A DNA stretch of 52,242 nucleotides from Gammaproteobacteria bacterium (GTDB taxonomy: Bacteria; Pseudomonadota; Gammaproteobacteria; Pseudomonadales; Azotimanducaceae): the NCBI GenBank assembly GCA_030428905.1, contig JAUIED010000011.1:1-52242 (forward strand). Direction: 5' to 3'. The notes beneath the pieces are model-generated. The model saw only the letters and a program-made list of their open reading frames with translations, did no database searches and was not told the origin of the DNA. Shown here in pieces: positions 8,569-18,190 of the stretch. The translations under genes were made by a program, and so were the position numbers. The stretch's first letter is position 1. Every line of letters begins with the position of its first letter.

Positions 8569-10473
8569 ATGCTGCAGAAAATGCGCGACAACACCCAGTC
8601 GATGGGTTTCAAAATTCTTGTAGGGGCGCTGATATTCGTTCTTGCCGTATTCGGCTTCGGCGCGTTCAACCTGTTCGTCAATCCTGATCCGGAGATCGCC
8701 AGCGTCAACGGCGCTGAAATCACTCAGGGTGAGCTTGCCGCTGAAACGGAGCGCGCGCGGATGCGTCTGCTCGGCCAATTGGGCGAGGATGCAGATCCCG
8801 CGTCCATCGATATGCTGCAGTTGCAGGGTCAAGTCCTCGACCAGCTGATTAACCGTCGGCTGCTGGAGCAGGCAACGGATACGCTGGGGCTTGCCACCTC
8901 TAGAGCCCGAGTGGACCGGGCGATCATCGAAAACCCGGGTTTTCAGGTGGACGGCCGCTACGACCAGGACACCTTCCTGCGGGTGCTGCGCCAGTTTGGC
9001 TACACACCGGCTGCCTTTGGTGAGGTGGCCGCCCAGGACATGGCCATCGAGCAGATGCAGCGCGCGGTCATGGACAGCGCCGTCGTGCCGGACTGGCAAC
9101 TTCGCTGGCTGGTAGCGCTCATGCAGCAGCGTCGGGATCTCGCCTACCTGCCGATGACGCAGGCCCACTTCGCTGAGCGTGCAGAGGTTTCCGAAGAGGA
9201 GATGCGACAGCACTACGACGAGAATCGCCTGGCCTATCAGACGGAGGAGTCGGTCGATGTCGCGTTCGTGGAGCTGAGCTGGCAAGACCTGATGGACGCA
9301 GCTCGTGCCGACGTGGAGGAAGACGACATCGTTTCTGCTTACGAGGCCGAGAAACAGGCGGCTGCCGCGGATGAGCAGCGGCGCGCGTCGCACATTCTGC
9401 TTCGCCTGACTGATGATCGAGATGAGGAAGCTGCTATCGCCGAAGCCCGGCAGCTGCGTGCCCAACTCAACACGGGGGCGGATTTCGCCGAGCTCGCCAA
9501 AGCGCATTCCGATGATCCGGGTTCAGCAGCCAATGGCGGTGATCTCGGTCCTGCTGCTCGCGGCGTGTTCGTACCGGAGTTCGAGGAGGCGCTCTTCGCT
9601 TTGGAGACGGGCGAACTGTCGGAGCCGGTAGTCAGCCAGTTCGGCGTGCATCTGATCCGTCTCGACGAGATCATCGTGCCGACCTATCCCTCGCTCGAGG
9701 ACATGCGTGAGCAGATCGTTACCCGTCTTGCAGAAAACGGTGCACGGGAGCGTTTCGTAGAAAAACAGCGCGAGCTGGACGGGCTGGCGTTCGAGCAGAA
9801 CGATTCGCTGGAAGGGCTCGCCGAATCATTCGGTATTCCGCTGCGCAATGTTAGTGGTGTTACACGCGGCCAAGGCACGGAGCAGTTTGCTAACGCCGAT
9901 CTGCGCGATGCCGCGTTCTCGGAAGATGTTCTCGAACGCGGCTTCAACAGCCCGGCTATCTCCTATGAGGATGGCAGAGCGGTTGTCCTGCGGCTGGTCG
10001 AGCGTCATCTGCCCAGAGAGCAGAGCTTCGAAGAGGTTCAAGAGGCAATCGAGCAGGTGCTTCGGGAGCAGAAGGCAGAGGTTGCACTGAACGCCGCCTT
10101 CACGGAGGGGCTGGCGAAACTGGAACAGGGTGTCGCGGTTGGCGAGGTAGCCCAGGCGTATGGCCTCGAATGGCAAACGCATACGCTGGCCTCGAGCAGT
10201 GAGCCCGGTGTGCCGCAGGAAGTTCTTCGCGCGGCTTTCGCGCTGCCGTCACCGCAAGCTGGCGACAAACAGATCGGTAGCGCCACGCTGCTCGAAGGCG
10301 GGCAGGCGATCATTACCGTAACGCGAGTCGAAAGTGGTGATATCGAGACGATGACAGAACAGCAGGTAGACGGCCTGGCGCGATTCCTACGCAGCCGCAC
10401 CGGCAATCTGGACTTTTCGGCGCTGTTCGAAAGCGTGCGGGAGGATGCGTCGATCAACCGGCCGTCTGCCTGA
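8569..10473 (+). CDS. ppiD: Periplasmic folding chaperone PpiD (SurA/PpiD family)
   Basis: A 634-residue inner-membrane chaperone that contacts proteins leaving the Sec translocon. An N-terminal transmembrane helix (about residues 13-35, FKILVGALIFVLAVFGFGAF) anchors a large periplasmic part. An SurA-N-like region (ASVNGAEITQGEL) is followed by one parvulin-type rotamase domain at about 265-365, recognised by RRASHILLRL and SDDPGSAANGGDLG, then C-terminal helices. The E. coli parvulin domain has little activity and the chaperone role dominates; the same is likely here but inferred. Gene order lon-hupB-ppiD matches E. coli. The ATG at 8569 lies shortly after the hupB terminator, and no strong promoter is obvious. 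Confidence 0.95.
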   Translation: MLQKMRDNTQSMGFKILVGALIFVLAVFGFGAFNLFVNPDPEIASVNGAEITQGELAAETERARMRLLGQLGEDADPASIDMLQLQGQVLDQLINRRLLEQATDTLGLATSRARVDRAIIENPGFQVDGRYDQDTFLRVLRQFGYTPAAFGEVAAQDMAIEQMQRAVMDSAVVPDWQLRWLVALMQQRRDLAYLPMTQAHFAERAEVSEEEMRQHYDENRLAYQTEESVDVAFVELSWQDLMDAARADVEEDDIVSAYEAEKQAAAADEQRRASHILLRLTDDRDEEAAIAEARQLRAQLNTGADFAELAKAHSDDPGSAANGGDLGPAARGVFVPEFEEALFALETGELSEPVVSQFGVHLIRLDEIIVPTYPSLEDMREQIVTRLAENGARERFVEKQRELDGLAFEQNDSLEGLAESFGIPLRNVSGVTRGQGTEQFANADLRDAAFSEDVLERGFNSPAISYEDGRAVVLRLVERHLPREQSFEEVQEAIEQVLREQKAEVALNAAFTEGLAKLEQGVAVGEVAQAYGLEWQTHTLASSSEPGVPQEVLRAAFALPSPQAGDKQIGSATLLEGGQAIITVTRVESGDIETMTEQQVDGLARFLRSRTGNLDFSALFESVREDASINRPSA

Positions 10474-10498
10474 TGGGGCGGCGGCCAGAAGCCCTCGG

Positions 10499-11887
10499 CT
10501 AACCGCCGGCTTGTAGGCCGGCGGCACCCGTTCCCTCGAATGGCACAAGGATGCGCTGCCCGATGCGCAGCACATCCCGGGGGCCAATGCCGTTCAGGCG
10601 CATGATCGCCTTATGATTGACGCCGAACTTTCGGCCAATCCGCCACAAGCTGTCTCCTGCGCGAACCCGGTAAGTGTGTGTCCGGGACTCGTCTGCGGCG
10701 GCTACGAATGCGTGTCCACCGGCTGGGACACGCAGCACGCTGTTCACGCGTATCAGATCCGACCTGAGGTTGTTGGTAGAGCGCACGGTTGCCACGGACG
10801 TGCCGTAGCGTCTGGCAATGCCTGACAGCGTGTCACCGCGGCGTACGGTCACCCGATGCCACTGCAAGCGTTCTGTGGGAGGTACGGCTTCCAGCGCGGC
10901 CTGCGCATGCTTCGCGAGGTGTACCGGGACGTTCAGGGCATGGGTGCGCTTTGCGCCGGCGGGAGGCGTTGCCCATTGCTTCAGTGCCGGGTTCCAGGAA
11001 CGAACTTCGGAAGGGTCGAGGTCAAGGGATTTTGCGGCGACCGAAAGATCGTACTGATCCTGCAGGTATACCGTGCGGAACGGAATGCGGTCCCGCACCT
11101 CGGGCAGCGTGATGCCGAACTTCCCGGGATTGGCCACCACTGCAGATACAGCTAAAAGACGAGGCACATAGCTGCGCGTCTCGCGTGGCAGGCGCAAAGC
11201 GAAGAAGTCGCGTACCGGGTGGCCGTTTTGCCGCTGTGCCCGTTTGAGCGCCTTTTGCAGGTTGCCCTCGCCGGTGTTGTAGGCGGCCACCGCCAGCATC
11301 CAATCACCAAAGCGTCGGTGCAGGTAGGCCAGGTAATCCAGAGCTGCTTTCGTGGCGAGCACCGGGTCGCGCCGGCTGTCCTGCCACCAGTCGCGCTGCA
11401 GCCCGAAGCGTTTGCCCGTCGCCGGCATGAACTGCCAGAGGCCATGGGCGCCGTCCGGCGACATGGCGTAAGGGTTCAGGGCGCTCTCCACGAGCGGCAG
11501 GAGTGCAATCTCCGCCGGCATGCCTCGCTCTGCGACGGCCTGCTGTATGTACGCCTGATAGCGGCTGAAGCGCGGCGCCAGGCGCACAAAGTAATCGCGA
11601 TTGCGCTGCAGCCAGCGTATTTCCGCTTTCACTGCGCGGTTGCTCAGGTGGTGTTCCAGGGACATGCGTTCGCGCAGTGATTCCCACACGATCGGAGGTT
11701 GTGTGACAGCGACCTCCGGCATGATCGTGGGTGGTGCCGTTTCGGCGCCAAGAGCAATGGCTGGAAACGGTTGCCGGTCGAGGCTTGCATCTGCAAGCTG
11801 TGGCGCCGGGCCGTTGAAGGCGCAAGCGCTGAGCCAGAGCGGCAGTACGGAGAGCGCGAGCGGGCGCTGCCAGTTGGGCATGATCAT
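10499..11887 (-). CDS. mltD: Membrane-bound lytic murein transglycosylase D with two LysM domains
   Basis: A 462-residue lipoprotein that cleaves peptidoglycan glycan strands to 1,6-anhydromuropeptides. The signal peptide ends in the lipobox LSAC (Cys about 22). The family 1-type SLT domain carries the catalytic Glu in LLPLVESALNPYA, followed by GLWQFMPATG and AAYNTGEGN. Two LysM repeats at the C-terminus (RRGDTLSGIARRYGTSVATVRSTNN-type and RAGDSLWRIGRKFG-type) bind peptidoglycan. E. coli MltD also has two. It is convergent with ppiD. In E. coli mltD is near yafS-rnhA-dnaQ, and the same neighbours occur here, with mltD divergent from the methyltransferase. Confidence 0.95.
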   Translation of the reverse strand: MIMPNWQRPLALSVLPLWLSACAFNGPAPQLADASLDRQPFPAIALGAETAPPTIMPEVAVTQPPIVWESLRERMSLEHHLSNRAVKAEIRWLQRNRDYFVRLAPRFSRYQAYIQQAVAERGMPAEIALLPLVESALNPYAMSPDGAHGLWQFMPATGKRFGLQRDWWQDSRRDPVLATKAALDYLAYLHRRFGDWMLAVAAYNTGEGNLQKALKRAQRQNGHPVRDFFALRLPRETRSYVPRLLAVSAVVANPGKFGITLPEVRDRIPFRTVYLQDQYDLSVAAKSLDLDPSEVRSWNPALKQWATPPAGAKRTHALNVPVHLAKHAQAALEAVPPTERLQWHRVTVRRGDTLSGIARRYGTSVATVRSTNNLRSDLIRVNSVLRVPAGGHAFVAAADESRTHTYRVRAGDSLWRIGRKFGVNHKAIMRLNGIGPRDVLRIGQRILVPFEGTGAAGLQAGG

Positions 11888-12114
11888 GATGCAGCCTCAT
11901 GTGTCCTCTATTGCAGCACCGACCGATGTTGATCGCTATGGACACGTGTGTCCGAGTACCTGCGCACAGTGAAGTACATGCGCTGAATGCAGGCAGAAAA
12001 TTGACGATCTCGTGCGTTCTTATTGACGCGTTTACGCGTTCTTCTTGACGCTCTTGCCTTTGAGCTGATACCGCTGAGCGAGTACCTCCAAGTAGGACGA
12101 TACCGCTCATACAA

Positions 12115-12142
12115 TTGCTCTGTAGCCGATGCTCGCTACAAT
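12115..12142 (+). promoter_or_regulatory. Candidate promoter for the methyltransferase-rnhA-dnaQ operon
   Basis: TTGCTC (12115-12120), a 16-bp spacer and TACAAT (12137-12142) form the best sigma-70 match in the ~290-bp mltD-methyltransferase gap, predicting a start near 12149. The gap also contains repeated TTGACG hexamers (12001, 12023 and 12045 region) that could be -35 elements of other promoters. I saw nothing else in it. Confidence 0.5.
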
Positions 12143-12178
12143 GGGTACTTTGCTGCAAGCCAGACCGGTTGGCAATTC

Positions 12179-13009
12179 TTGACAAACCAAACTGAAGAAA
12201 ATCCAGAGCAGGCGCTGAAGCGTCGAGAACGGCCGTGGACCCAATCAGTCGTGGGCCGGAGGATCCTCAACGATACGCAGCCCGCGCTCGTGCACTTCGT
12301 GCGCCGCTGTCACGGCGACACGCTGGTGTGGGCGGGTGCGTGCGCACAGGCCACCGCGTCCATGCAACGCTGCATGGTGCGCAACCGCTTTTTCGTTGCG
12401 ACACAGAAGCAGACAAGCCTGCCAACGGAAGCGGATGCGGTGCTTTTACAGGCGGAACTTGCGCATCTGCCGTTGCCCAACAGTTGTGTCGATGCATTTG
12501 TCATTCATCACGGCCTGGAAACGCTGAAGGATCCGCGAACGGCTTTGCGCGAAGTGGCTCGCGTGATGCAGCCGGGCGGTCGGCTGGTGCTGGCCGCCTT
12601 CAATCCATGGAGCCTGCTGGGTGTTCGTAGAGCGTACGCGCGGCTGCTGCCAGACATGTTTTCCCGAACACGCTTCGTCAATCCTATACGGCTGCTCGAC
12701 TGGTTGACGGTGCTCGGTTTCCAGCTCGAAGGCCCTGTGCGTTATGTCAGCTATGGCCTCCCATTTCGACGTCAGCGCAGCGTTGAAGCTGATCCGTCGG
12801 CGGATGCGCTGCCGTATACCAAGCATGATGCGGGTGGGATCGAGATCCCGCTTGCAGATACTTTTCTGCTGTCAGCGGTGAAGCAGGCGTACGGGGTACC
12901 GCCGTTGGCGAGGACCGTAGAACGCCCGGTTGGCAAGCTGGCGGGGGTGGCGTATCCGCGCGTCAGTGCGCAGCTCGTTCGCGTTGATTTCCGGGGAGAG
13001 GACCGCTGA
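12179..13009 (+). CDS. YafS-like class I SAM-dependent methyltransferase
   Basis: Similar in order and sequence pattern to E. coli YafS, the methyltransferase next to rnhA. The typical post-motif segment [20 protein letters not shown] followed by [25 protein letters not shown] is clear. Motif I, normally GxGxG, is degenerate (LVWAGACAQ), so SAM binding may be weak or altered. The start is uncertain: the frame is open from 12023, the predicted promoter would exclude that, and TTG 12179 (276 aa) or GTG 12251 remain; I use TTG 12179 because YafS similarity extends upstream of 12251. Its TGA overlaps the CTG start of rnhA, implying coupled translation. Substrate unknown. Confidence 0.75.
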   Translation: MTNQTEENPEQALKRRERPWTQSVVGRRILNDTQPALVHFVRRCHGDTLVWAGACAQATASMQRCMVRNRFFVATQKQTSLPTEADAVLLQAELAHLPLPNSCVDAFVIHHGLETLKDPRTALREVARVMQPGGRLVLAAFNPWSLLGVRRAYARLLPDMFSRTRFVNPIRLLDWLTVLGFQLEGPVRYVSYGLPFRRQRSVEADPSADALPYTKHDAGGIEIPLADTFLLSAVKQAYGVPPLARTVERPVGKLAGVAYPRVSAQLVRVDFRGEDR

Positions 13010-13470
13010 GCGACACCGTCGAGATTTTCACCGACGGAGCATGTCGCGGCAACCCGGGACCGGGGGGCTGGGCGGCGCTGCTGCGCAAAGGTGATACAGA
13101 GCGCCTCATCAATGGCGCTGAACGGCACACGACCAACAACCGTATGGAGCTCATGGCAGCCATCGAGGGCCTTGCAGCGCTGAAGCGGGCCTGTCGGGTG
13201 CAGCTCACCACTGATTCCAAGTACGTCATGAACGGCATCACGCAGTGGATGCATGGCTGGAAGCGCAACGGTTGGAAAACCGCCAGTAAAAAGCCGGTCG
13301 TCAATCAGGATCTGTGGCAACGTCTCGATACACTTGCCAGCAAGCACGATGTGGAGTGGCAGTGGGTCAAAGGGCACAGCGGTCACGAAGAGAACGAACG
13401 GGTGGATCAGGCGGCCAATGATGCCATTGACGCCATGCAGGCGGTAGACGATGAGGCGGCGGACGGGTGA
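13006..13470 (+). CDS. rnhA: Ribonuclease HI, with apparent CTG start codon
   Basis: A 154-residue RNase HI that cuts the RNA strand of RNA-DNA hybrids (R-loops, primers). All catalytic carboxylates are present: Asp in [16 protein letters not shown], Glu in NRMELMAA, Asp in LTTDSKYV and the late ENERVD Asp, with the basic handle [16 protein letters not shown]. The frame has an in-frame TGA at 12985 and no ATG, GTG or TTG before the essential first Asp; the only plausible initiator is CTG at 13006, overlapping the methyltransferase stop (CTGA) and preceded by GGGGAGAGG. The first ATG (13144) lies after the first catalytic Asp and would give an inactive protein. dnaQ follows with a 3-bp overlap. 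Confidence 0.93.
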   Translation: MSDTVEIFTDGACRGNPGPGGWAALLRKGDTERLINGAERHTTNNRMELMAAIEGLAALKRACRVQLTTDSKYVMNGITQWMHGWKRNGWKTASKKPVVNQDLWQRLDTLASKHDVEWQWVKGHSGHEENERVDQAANDAIDAMQAVDDEAADG

Positions 13471-14177
13471 GACAGATCGTTCTGGATACGGAAACCACGG
13501 GGCTGGAAACCGAGCAGGGCCACCGCATTATCGAGATAGGCGGTGTGGAACTCGTTGGTAGGCGCTTGACCGGCAATCACTTTCACCGCTACCTGAATCC
13601 GGAGCGTCCAATCGATGAGGGCGCTCAGAAAGTGCATGGCATCAGCGAGGATTTTCTTGCCGACAAACCGCTGTTTCGGGATGTGGTGGAAGAGTTTCTG
13701 GCCTTCGTGGACGGCGCCGAGCTGATCATCCACAACGCGCCGTTCGACATCACCTTCCTGGATTATGAGTTGGGCCTGTTGGATGGTCCCCTGCGTCGTA
13801 TGACCGACCACTGCCGCGTCGTAGACAGCCTGGAACTCGCCCGCAACAAGCATCCCGGCCAGCGCAACAATCTCGACGCGCTGTGCCGACGTTACGAGAT
13901 CGACAACTCCAGCCGCGTGCTGCACGGCGCACTGCTGGACGCGGAGATACTTGCCGACGTCTACCTGATGATGACAGGCGGGCAAACCGCGCTGTTCGGC
14001 GGAGATGGGGATTCTGGCGGTGCTGGTTCCGTGGAAGCCGAGCGGAAGGTGTCCGAGGAGCGGGCGCCTTTGCGGGTGGTCATGGCATCACTGGACGAAG
14101 CAGCCGCGCATGAGGCTTACCTGGAGATGCTCGAGCAGCAATCTGGCGCTGCGGTGTGGCGGCAACAGCCCGCCTGA
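13467..14177 (+). CDS. dnaQ: DNA polymerase III epsilon subunit (3'-5' proofreading exonuclease)
   Basis: A 236-residue DEDDh exonuclease (E. coli 243 aa) that proofreads for the replicative polymerase. Motif ExoI is LDTETTGLE, Exo[16 protein letters not shown] and ExoIIIe [15 protein letters not shown] with the catalytic His-x4-Asp. The C-terminal tail after residue ~185 is the flexible part that binds the alpha subunit. The start is GTG 13467, overlapping the rnhA stop (GTGA), with GAGG upstream. In E. coli rnhA and dnaQ are adjacent but divergent; here they are co-directional and overlapping with the methyltransferase gene, so they are probably one transcript. Confidence 0.96.
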   Translation: MRQIVLDTETTGLETEQGHRIIEIGGVELVGRRLTGNHFHRYLNPERPIDEGAQKVHGISEDFLADKPLFRDVVEEFLAFVDGAELIIHNAPFDITFLDYELGLLDGPLRRMTDHCRVVDSLELARNKHPGQRNNLDALCRRYEIDNSSRVLHGALLDAEILADVYLMMTGGQTALFGGDGDSGGAGSVEAERKVSEERAPLRVVMASLDEAAAHEAYLEMLEQQSGAAVWRQQPA

Positions 14178-14217
14178 ACGGGCCGCTGCCGTAACGCTCG
14201 GTTTGCAGGAACTCGGC

Positions 14218-15765
14218 TTACAAGAAATAGTGCACACACACCCAGCCAGTGATACCCATGGCCACGGTGTAGGGTAGGGCCATCACCACCATGCGCACGT
14301 ACGACAGGCGAATCAGCGGCGCTACCGACGAGGTGAGCAGGAACAGGAACGCAGCCTGACCGTTGGGAGTGGCCACACTTGGAATGTTGGTACCCGTGTT
14401 GATTGCCACTGCCAAGAGGTTCATGTGCTCCCGGTCAATGGTGCCGGCATTGAAGGCGGCGACTACCTCATTGATGTAAACGGTAGCGACAAAGACGTTG
14501 TCGCTAATGGCGCTGAGCACGCCGTTGGCGATGTAGAACATGCCGGGTTGCATGGACAGCTCCAGGCTCAAAACCCAGGTGATCACGGGTGCGAACAGAT
14601 GCTGGTCGTGGATGACGCCAACGATGCCGAAAAATACGACGAGCAAGGCTGTAAACGGTAGCGCCTCTTCAAACGCGTGACCGATCTGGTGCTCGTCCAC
14701 CACACCGTTGAAGGCGGTCTGAATGACGATCACCATGAGGCCGATCAGGCCGACCTCCGCGACGTGGAATGCCAGCGCCAGCACCAGGCAGACTGCCGCG
14801 ATGCCCTGCACGATGAGGCGTGCGACGTCGCGGGTGGAGCGTTCCGCCGTCTGCTCGGCATCATAGGCGGCGAGAATTTCCCGCACCCGTTCCGGCAGCA
14901 GTGCGCCGTAGCCAAAAGCGCGTGTTTTTTCCAGCAGCACGCAGGTGAGCAGGCCGACTGCCAGCACCGGCATGGTGATAGGCGCCATGCGCAGGAAGAA
15001 CTCGACGAACTCCCACTCCACCTTGGCGGCGATCAACAGGTTCTGCGGCTCGCCCACTGTGGTGCAGACTCCACCCAGCGCGGTGCCCACGGCGCCGTGC
15101 ATCATCAGACTGCGCAGAAAGGCGCGGAATTGTTCCAGGTCTTCACGATGATGGTCGTGCAGTTCATCGTCAGTGCCGTGCTCGTGGTCGTCCTTGAACT
15201 GTTTGCCGGACGCCACCTTGTGGTAAACGGAATAGAACCCGACCGCCACACTGATGATCACCGCGGTAACGGTCAGGGCGTCGAGAAACGCAGAGAGGAA
15301 TGCGGCAACGAAACTGAACATGAATGACAGCAGCGTTTTTGAGCGCACCCCAAGCAGAATTTTCGTGAAGGTGAACAGCAGCAACTCCTTCATGAAGTAG
15401 ATGCCTGCCACCATGAACACCAGCAGCAGAATCACCGGAAAGGCGCTGAATACCTCGTCGCGCACGGTTTCAGGCGTTGTCATGCCGATTACGATGGCTT
15501 CTATGGCCAGTAGCCCGCCGGGTTGCAGCGGATAGCAGCGCAAGGCCATGGCCAGCGTGAAGATGAACTCCAGCACCAGCATCCAGCCGGTGACATAGGG
15601 CCCAACGAGCTGCAAGGCGATGGGGTTCGCGACAAGAAAGGCGACGATGGTCTGTTTGTACCAATCGGGCGCGCTGCCGAGAAAGTTACCCCACAGCGCG
15701 TTCATGGTTCCCTGTTGCATCCTGTAACTGGCCCCTTGATTGATCTTTGGTTGCACGAGCGACAT
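14218..15765 (-). CDS. nhaB: Na+/H+ antiporter NhaB
   Basis: A 515-residue polytopic membrane protein that expels Na+ in exchange for protons. NhaB features include [14 protein letters not shown] near the start, [47 protein letters not shown] and [12 protein letters not shown], with many hydrophobic helices. An acidic/His-rich cytosolic loop ([15 protein letters not shown], around residue 190) is notable. Start choice: ATG 15765 has AGGA 8 bp upstream and is used; ATG 15705 (MNALWGNF) has AGGGAA only 3 bp upstream and matches the family start. It is convergent with dnaQ and divergent from nudC. Confidence 0.93.
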   Translation of the reverse strand: MSLVQPKINQGASYRMQQGTMNALWGNFLGSAPDWYKQTIVAFLVANPIALQLVGPYVTGWMLVLEFIFTLAMALRCYPLQPGGLLAIEAIVIGMTTPETVRDEVFSAFPVILLLVFMVAGIYFMKELLLFTFTKILLGVRSKTLLSFMFSFVAAFLSAFLDALTVTAVIISVAVGFYSVYHKVASGKQFKDDHEHGTDDELHDHHREDLEQFRAFLRSLMMHGAVGTALGGVCTTVGEPQNLLIAAKVEWEFVEFFLRMAPITMPVLAVGLLTCVLLEKTRAFGYGALLPERVREILAAYDAEQTAERSTRDVARLIVQGIAAVCLVLALAFHVAEVGLIGLMVIVIQTAFNGVVDEHQIGHAFEEALPFTALLVVFFGIVGVIHDQHLFAPVITWVLSLELSMQPGMFYIANGVLSAISDNVFVATVYINEVVAAFNAGTIDREHMNLLAVAINTGTNIPSVATPNGQAAFLFLLTSSVAPLIRLSYVRMVVMALPYTVAMGITGWVCVHYFL

Positions 15766-15880
15766 CGAGCGCGTCCTATTCTGCCGAGATTATCAGCAAA
15801 GTATAGGTCGCGCTCGATGCGCAGGTTTCGACAGATCCCATGCAATTGTGGTACCTATGAAGCTCATCACAGTGCTTGGA

Positions 15881-15910
15881 ATTTCGGCGCCGGAATGCCG
15901 ACGCCGAAAT
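15881..15910. repeat. Perfect 9-bp inverted repeat in the nudC leader
   Basis: ATTTCGGCG (15881-15889) and CGCCGAAAT (15902-15910) form a hairpin with a 12-nt loop, 7 bp before the GGAGAG ribosome-binding site of nudC. It may be an operator or a translation-modulating hairpin. Confidence 0.5.
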
Positions 15911-15932
15911 GCGATTGGAGAGACGATTTCCC

Positions 15933-16763
15933 ATGTGGCCGAACGAACCCGATGATTTCGAGTCCCTGTTGTCCCCGCCGGAGGGTACGAGCGAGGATGC
16001 CTGGTACTTTCTGTTTCTTGACGGTCAGCTCGTCAGCGTACCCAGCCGCGGCATCCCGGAGCCCATCGACGGTGATGCCTTCCGCTGGCTGGATGTGGAG
16101 ATCAAGTGCCGCCATTACCTGGGCGAGTACCGGGGTAATTCCTGCTTTGCGGTCGAGGCGGAGGGTCGTATTCCCGAGGGATATGCCGCCTCCGATCTGC
16201 GCGGTTGGCTTGGCAGGGTAGATTCTCCGGTGTTCTACCTGGCGGGCCGTGCGCAGCAGATCATCGATTGGCACAACACGCATCGATTCTGCGGCCGCTG
16301 CGGCGCGGAAACTGCCGATCATCACAACGACCGGGCCAAAGCCTGTCCGGCCTGCGGCCACATTGCCTATCCGCGTTTGTCGCCGAGTATCATCGTGCTG
16401 GTGCGCCGCGATGACGAAATGCTGCTGGCACGCAACGCCAACTGGCCCACCGGCTTCTACTCGACCCTGGCTGGGTTCGTTGAGCCGGGAGAATCCGTCG
16501 AGCAGACCCTGCACCGGGAAGTGCTGGAAGAAGTTGGCATTCGTGTCAGCAACCTGCGTTACTTTGGCAGCCAGAGCTGGCCATTCCCGAACTCGCTGAT
16601 GCTCGGTTACCACGCGGACTATGCGGGGGGCGACATCGTTTGTCAGGAAGGCGAGATCGCCGATGCGCGCTGGTTCCGCTACAACGACATGCCGAACGTG
16701 CCGCCGCCTACCGCCATCTCACGCTGGCTTATCGATGCGTTCGTCAACGAGCGAACGGGGTAG
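15933..16763 (+). CDS. nudC: NADH pyrophosphatase / NAD-capped RNA decapping Nudix hydrolase NudC
   Basis: A 276-residue Nudix hydrolase that splits NAD(H) into NMN(H) and AMP and removes NAD caps from RNA. The zinc ribbon is seen as CGRCG...CPACGHIAYPR (four Cys), followed by the Nudix box GFVEPGESVEQTLHREVLEEVGI with REVLEEVG catalytic residues, and the NudC-type SQSWPFPNSLM signature. I choose ATG 15933 (MWPNEPDD), which has GGAGAG 10 bp upstream; the open frame extends to a TTG at 15876 but that stretch contains the 9-bp inverted repeat and no family similarity. It appears to be monocistronic. Confidence 0.94.
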   Translation: MWPNEPDDFESLLSPPEGTSEDAWYFLFLDGQLVSVPSRGIPEPIDGDAFRWLDVEIKCRHYLGEYRGNSCFAVEAEGRIPEGYAASDLRGWLGRVDSPVFYLAGRAQQIIDWHNTHRFCGRCGAETADHHNDRAKACPACGHIAYPRLSPSIIVLVRRDDEMLLARNANWPTGFYSTLAGFVEPGESVEQTLHREVLEEVGIRVSNLRYFGSQSWPFPNSLMLGYHADYAGGDIVCQEGEIADARWFRYNDMPNVPPPTAISRWLIDAFVNERTG

Positions 16764-16781
16764 GGCAGCCCAGCCAGGACG

Positions 16782-17096
16782 TTAGCGGAACATGGCCAGC
16801 ACGCTGAAGACCAGGATCAGGTAGCCATCTGCGCGAAACTCATGGGCCATGAAAGCGGCCACTGGGTCGGCCTTTCCGGTGAGCAAAGCTAGCGCCTGCT
16901 CGGCGTCGGTGAAGTACAGCGTGAAGTCCGTGTGGTCCTCTTCTGCAGCTGGCTGCAGCTCCAGACTGCCGTGATGCACGCGCAGAATCACGTCGGTTTG
17001 GTTGCCTAGGTCGAGCCGCACCGCTGCGTCGAACTCCTGGGCAGCGGGGGCATGGTAGGCGGCCTGCAGCCGCTCGATCAGGGTGTTGGTATCCAT
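16782..17096 (-). CDS. SCP2 sterol-binding-domain protein, 104 aa
   Basis: A small single-domain protein of the SCP2 (sterol carrier protein-2) fold: an N-terminal helix, LRLDLGN-like strands, LRVHHGSLELQP, then DFTLYFTDAEQALALLTGKADPVAAFMAHEFRADGYL, close to the typical pattern ending in a G/DGxxxL segment. In bacteria these small proteins are thought to bind lipids or acyl-CoA; the ligand is not predictable. No signal peptide is visible, so it should be cytosolic. It is convergent with nudC (18 bp apart) and divergent from sohB. Confidence 0.8.
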   Translation of the reverse strand: MDTNTLIERLQAAYHAPAAQEFDAAVRLDLGNQTDVILRVHHGSLELQPAAEEDHTDFTLYFTDAEQALALLTGKADPVAAFMAHEFRADGYLILVFSVLAMFR

Positions 17097-17170
17097 GCGC
17101 GGAGCTTACCTTGAACCCACGGCGCCTTCGACGATACAGTAGCTGGCTTTTTTCCCGCCGGTAAATTTCC

Positions 17171-18181
17171 TTGGAATACCTTTACGAGTATCTGCTTTTT
17201 CTCGCTCAGGCGGCAACGGTGGTGGTTGCCATCATCGTCGTGCTGGCAGTCTCCTTTGCCATGGGCCAGCGGCAGACACATCATTCCGGCGGTCACATCG
17301 AGGTTATGAAGCTCAACGAACGGCTGGATGATCTCAGACATGCGGTTGAGGAGTCGGTGTACAGCCCAGATGCCCTCAAAACACGCCGCAAGGCGGAAGC
17401 GAAAACTGCCAAGAAGGCGGCGAAGGAGGAGCGCGACAGGTCGCGTCTGTTCGTGTTGTCTTTCGACGGTGACATTCAGGCCAGCCGCGTGGACCATCTG
17501 CGCCGCGAAATAACCGCCGTGCTGACACTGGCCGAAGCGGCAGACGAGGTACTGGTGCGTGTAGAAAGTCCTGGCGGCATGGTGCCGCACTACGGATTGG
17601 CCGCGTCGCAGCTGCATCGCATTCGCAAGCAGAACATTCCACTCACCATTGCCGTAGACAAAGTTGCAGCGTCCGGCGGTTACATGATGGCCGCGGTGGC
17701 CAACAAGGTGCTGGCAGCGCCATTCGCGCTGGTAGGCAGCATTGGCGTGGCAGCGGAGATGCCCAATGTGCACCGCCTGCTCGAGAAGAACGACGTGGAT
17801 TGGGAGGTACTCACCGCTGGTGAGTACAAACGCACGATGACCGTGTTCGGTGAGAACACCGACGAAGGCAGACAGAAGTTCATTGAAGAGCTGGAAGACA
17901 CGCATGCGCTGTTCAAGGAGTTCGTGCGCGAACAGCGTCCTGTGCTCGACATCGATGCAGTGGCCACGGGGGAGGCCTGGTACGGCCAGCGGGCCATCGA
18001 GCGTAAGCTGGTAGATGCGCTGTGCACCAGCGACGAATACGTCACCAGCGCCTGTGAGGAGCGCGACGTGTTCGAGGTGCGCTGGGTAGAGCACAGAAAG
18101 CCGCTAGAACGGCTGCTGGCAGACGCACAGGCGCTCCTCGGCAGAATTTCGGCGTTTCTTACGCCTTTGTGGAATCGATAG
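17171..18181 (+). CDS. sohB: Inner-membrane peptidase SohB (S49 family)
   Basis: A 336-residue SppA/SohB-type serine peptidase acting in or at the inner membrane, probably on signal peptides or membrane-protein fragments. An N-terminal transmembrane segment (about residues 7-32, LFLAQAATVVVAIIVVLAVSF) is followed by an Ala/Lys-rich linker and the catalytic domain. Ser168 in AASGGYMM and Lys220 in GEYKRTMT form the expected dyad, with RVESPGGMV as the substrate strand. The start is TTG 17171, since no ATG precedes the transmembrane segment. acuI follows after 9 bp, so the two may be cotranscribed. Confidence 0.93.
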   Translation: MEYLYEYLLFLAQAATVVVAIIVVLAVSFAMGQRQTHHSGGHIEVMKLNERLDDLRHAVEESVYSPDALKTRRKAEAKTAKKAAKEERDRSRLFVLSFDGDIQASRVDHLRREITAVLTLAEAADEVLVRVESPGGMVPHYGLAASQLHRIRKQNIPLTIAVDKVAASGGYMMAAVANKVLAAPFALVGSIGVAAEMPNVHRLLEKNDVDWEVLTAGEYKRTMTVFGENTDEGRQKFIEELEDTHALFKEFVREQRPVLDIDAVATGEAWYGQRAIERKLVDALCTSDEYVTSACEERDVFEVRWVEHRKPLERLLADAQALLGRISAFLTPLWNR

Positions 18182-18190
18182 GAGTCGGCG

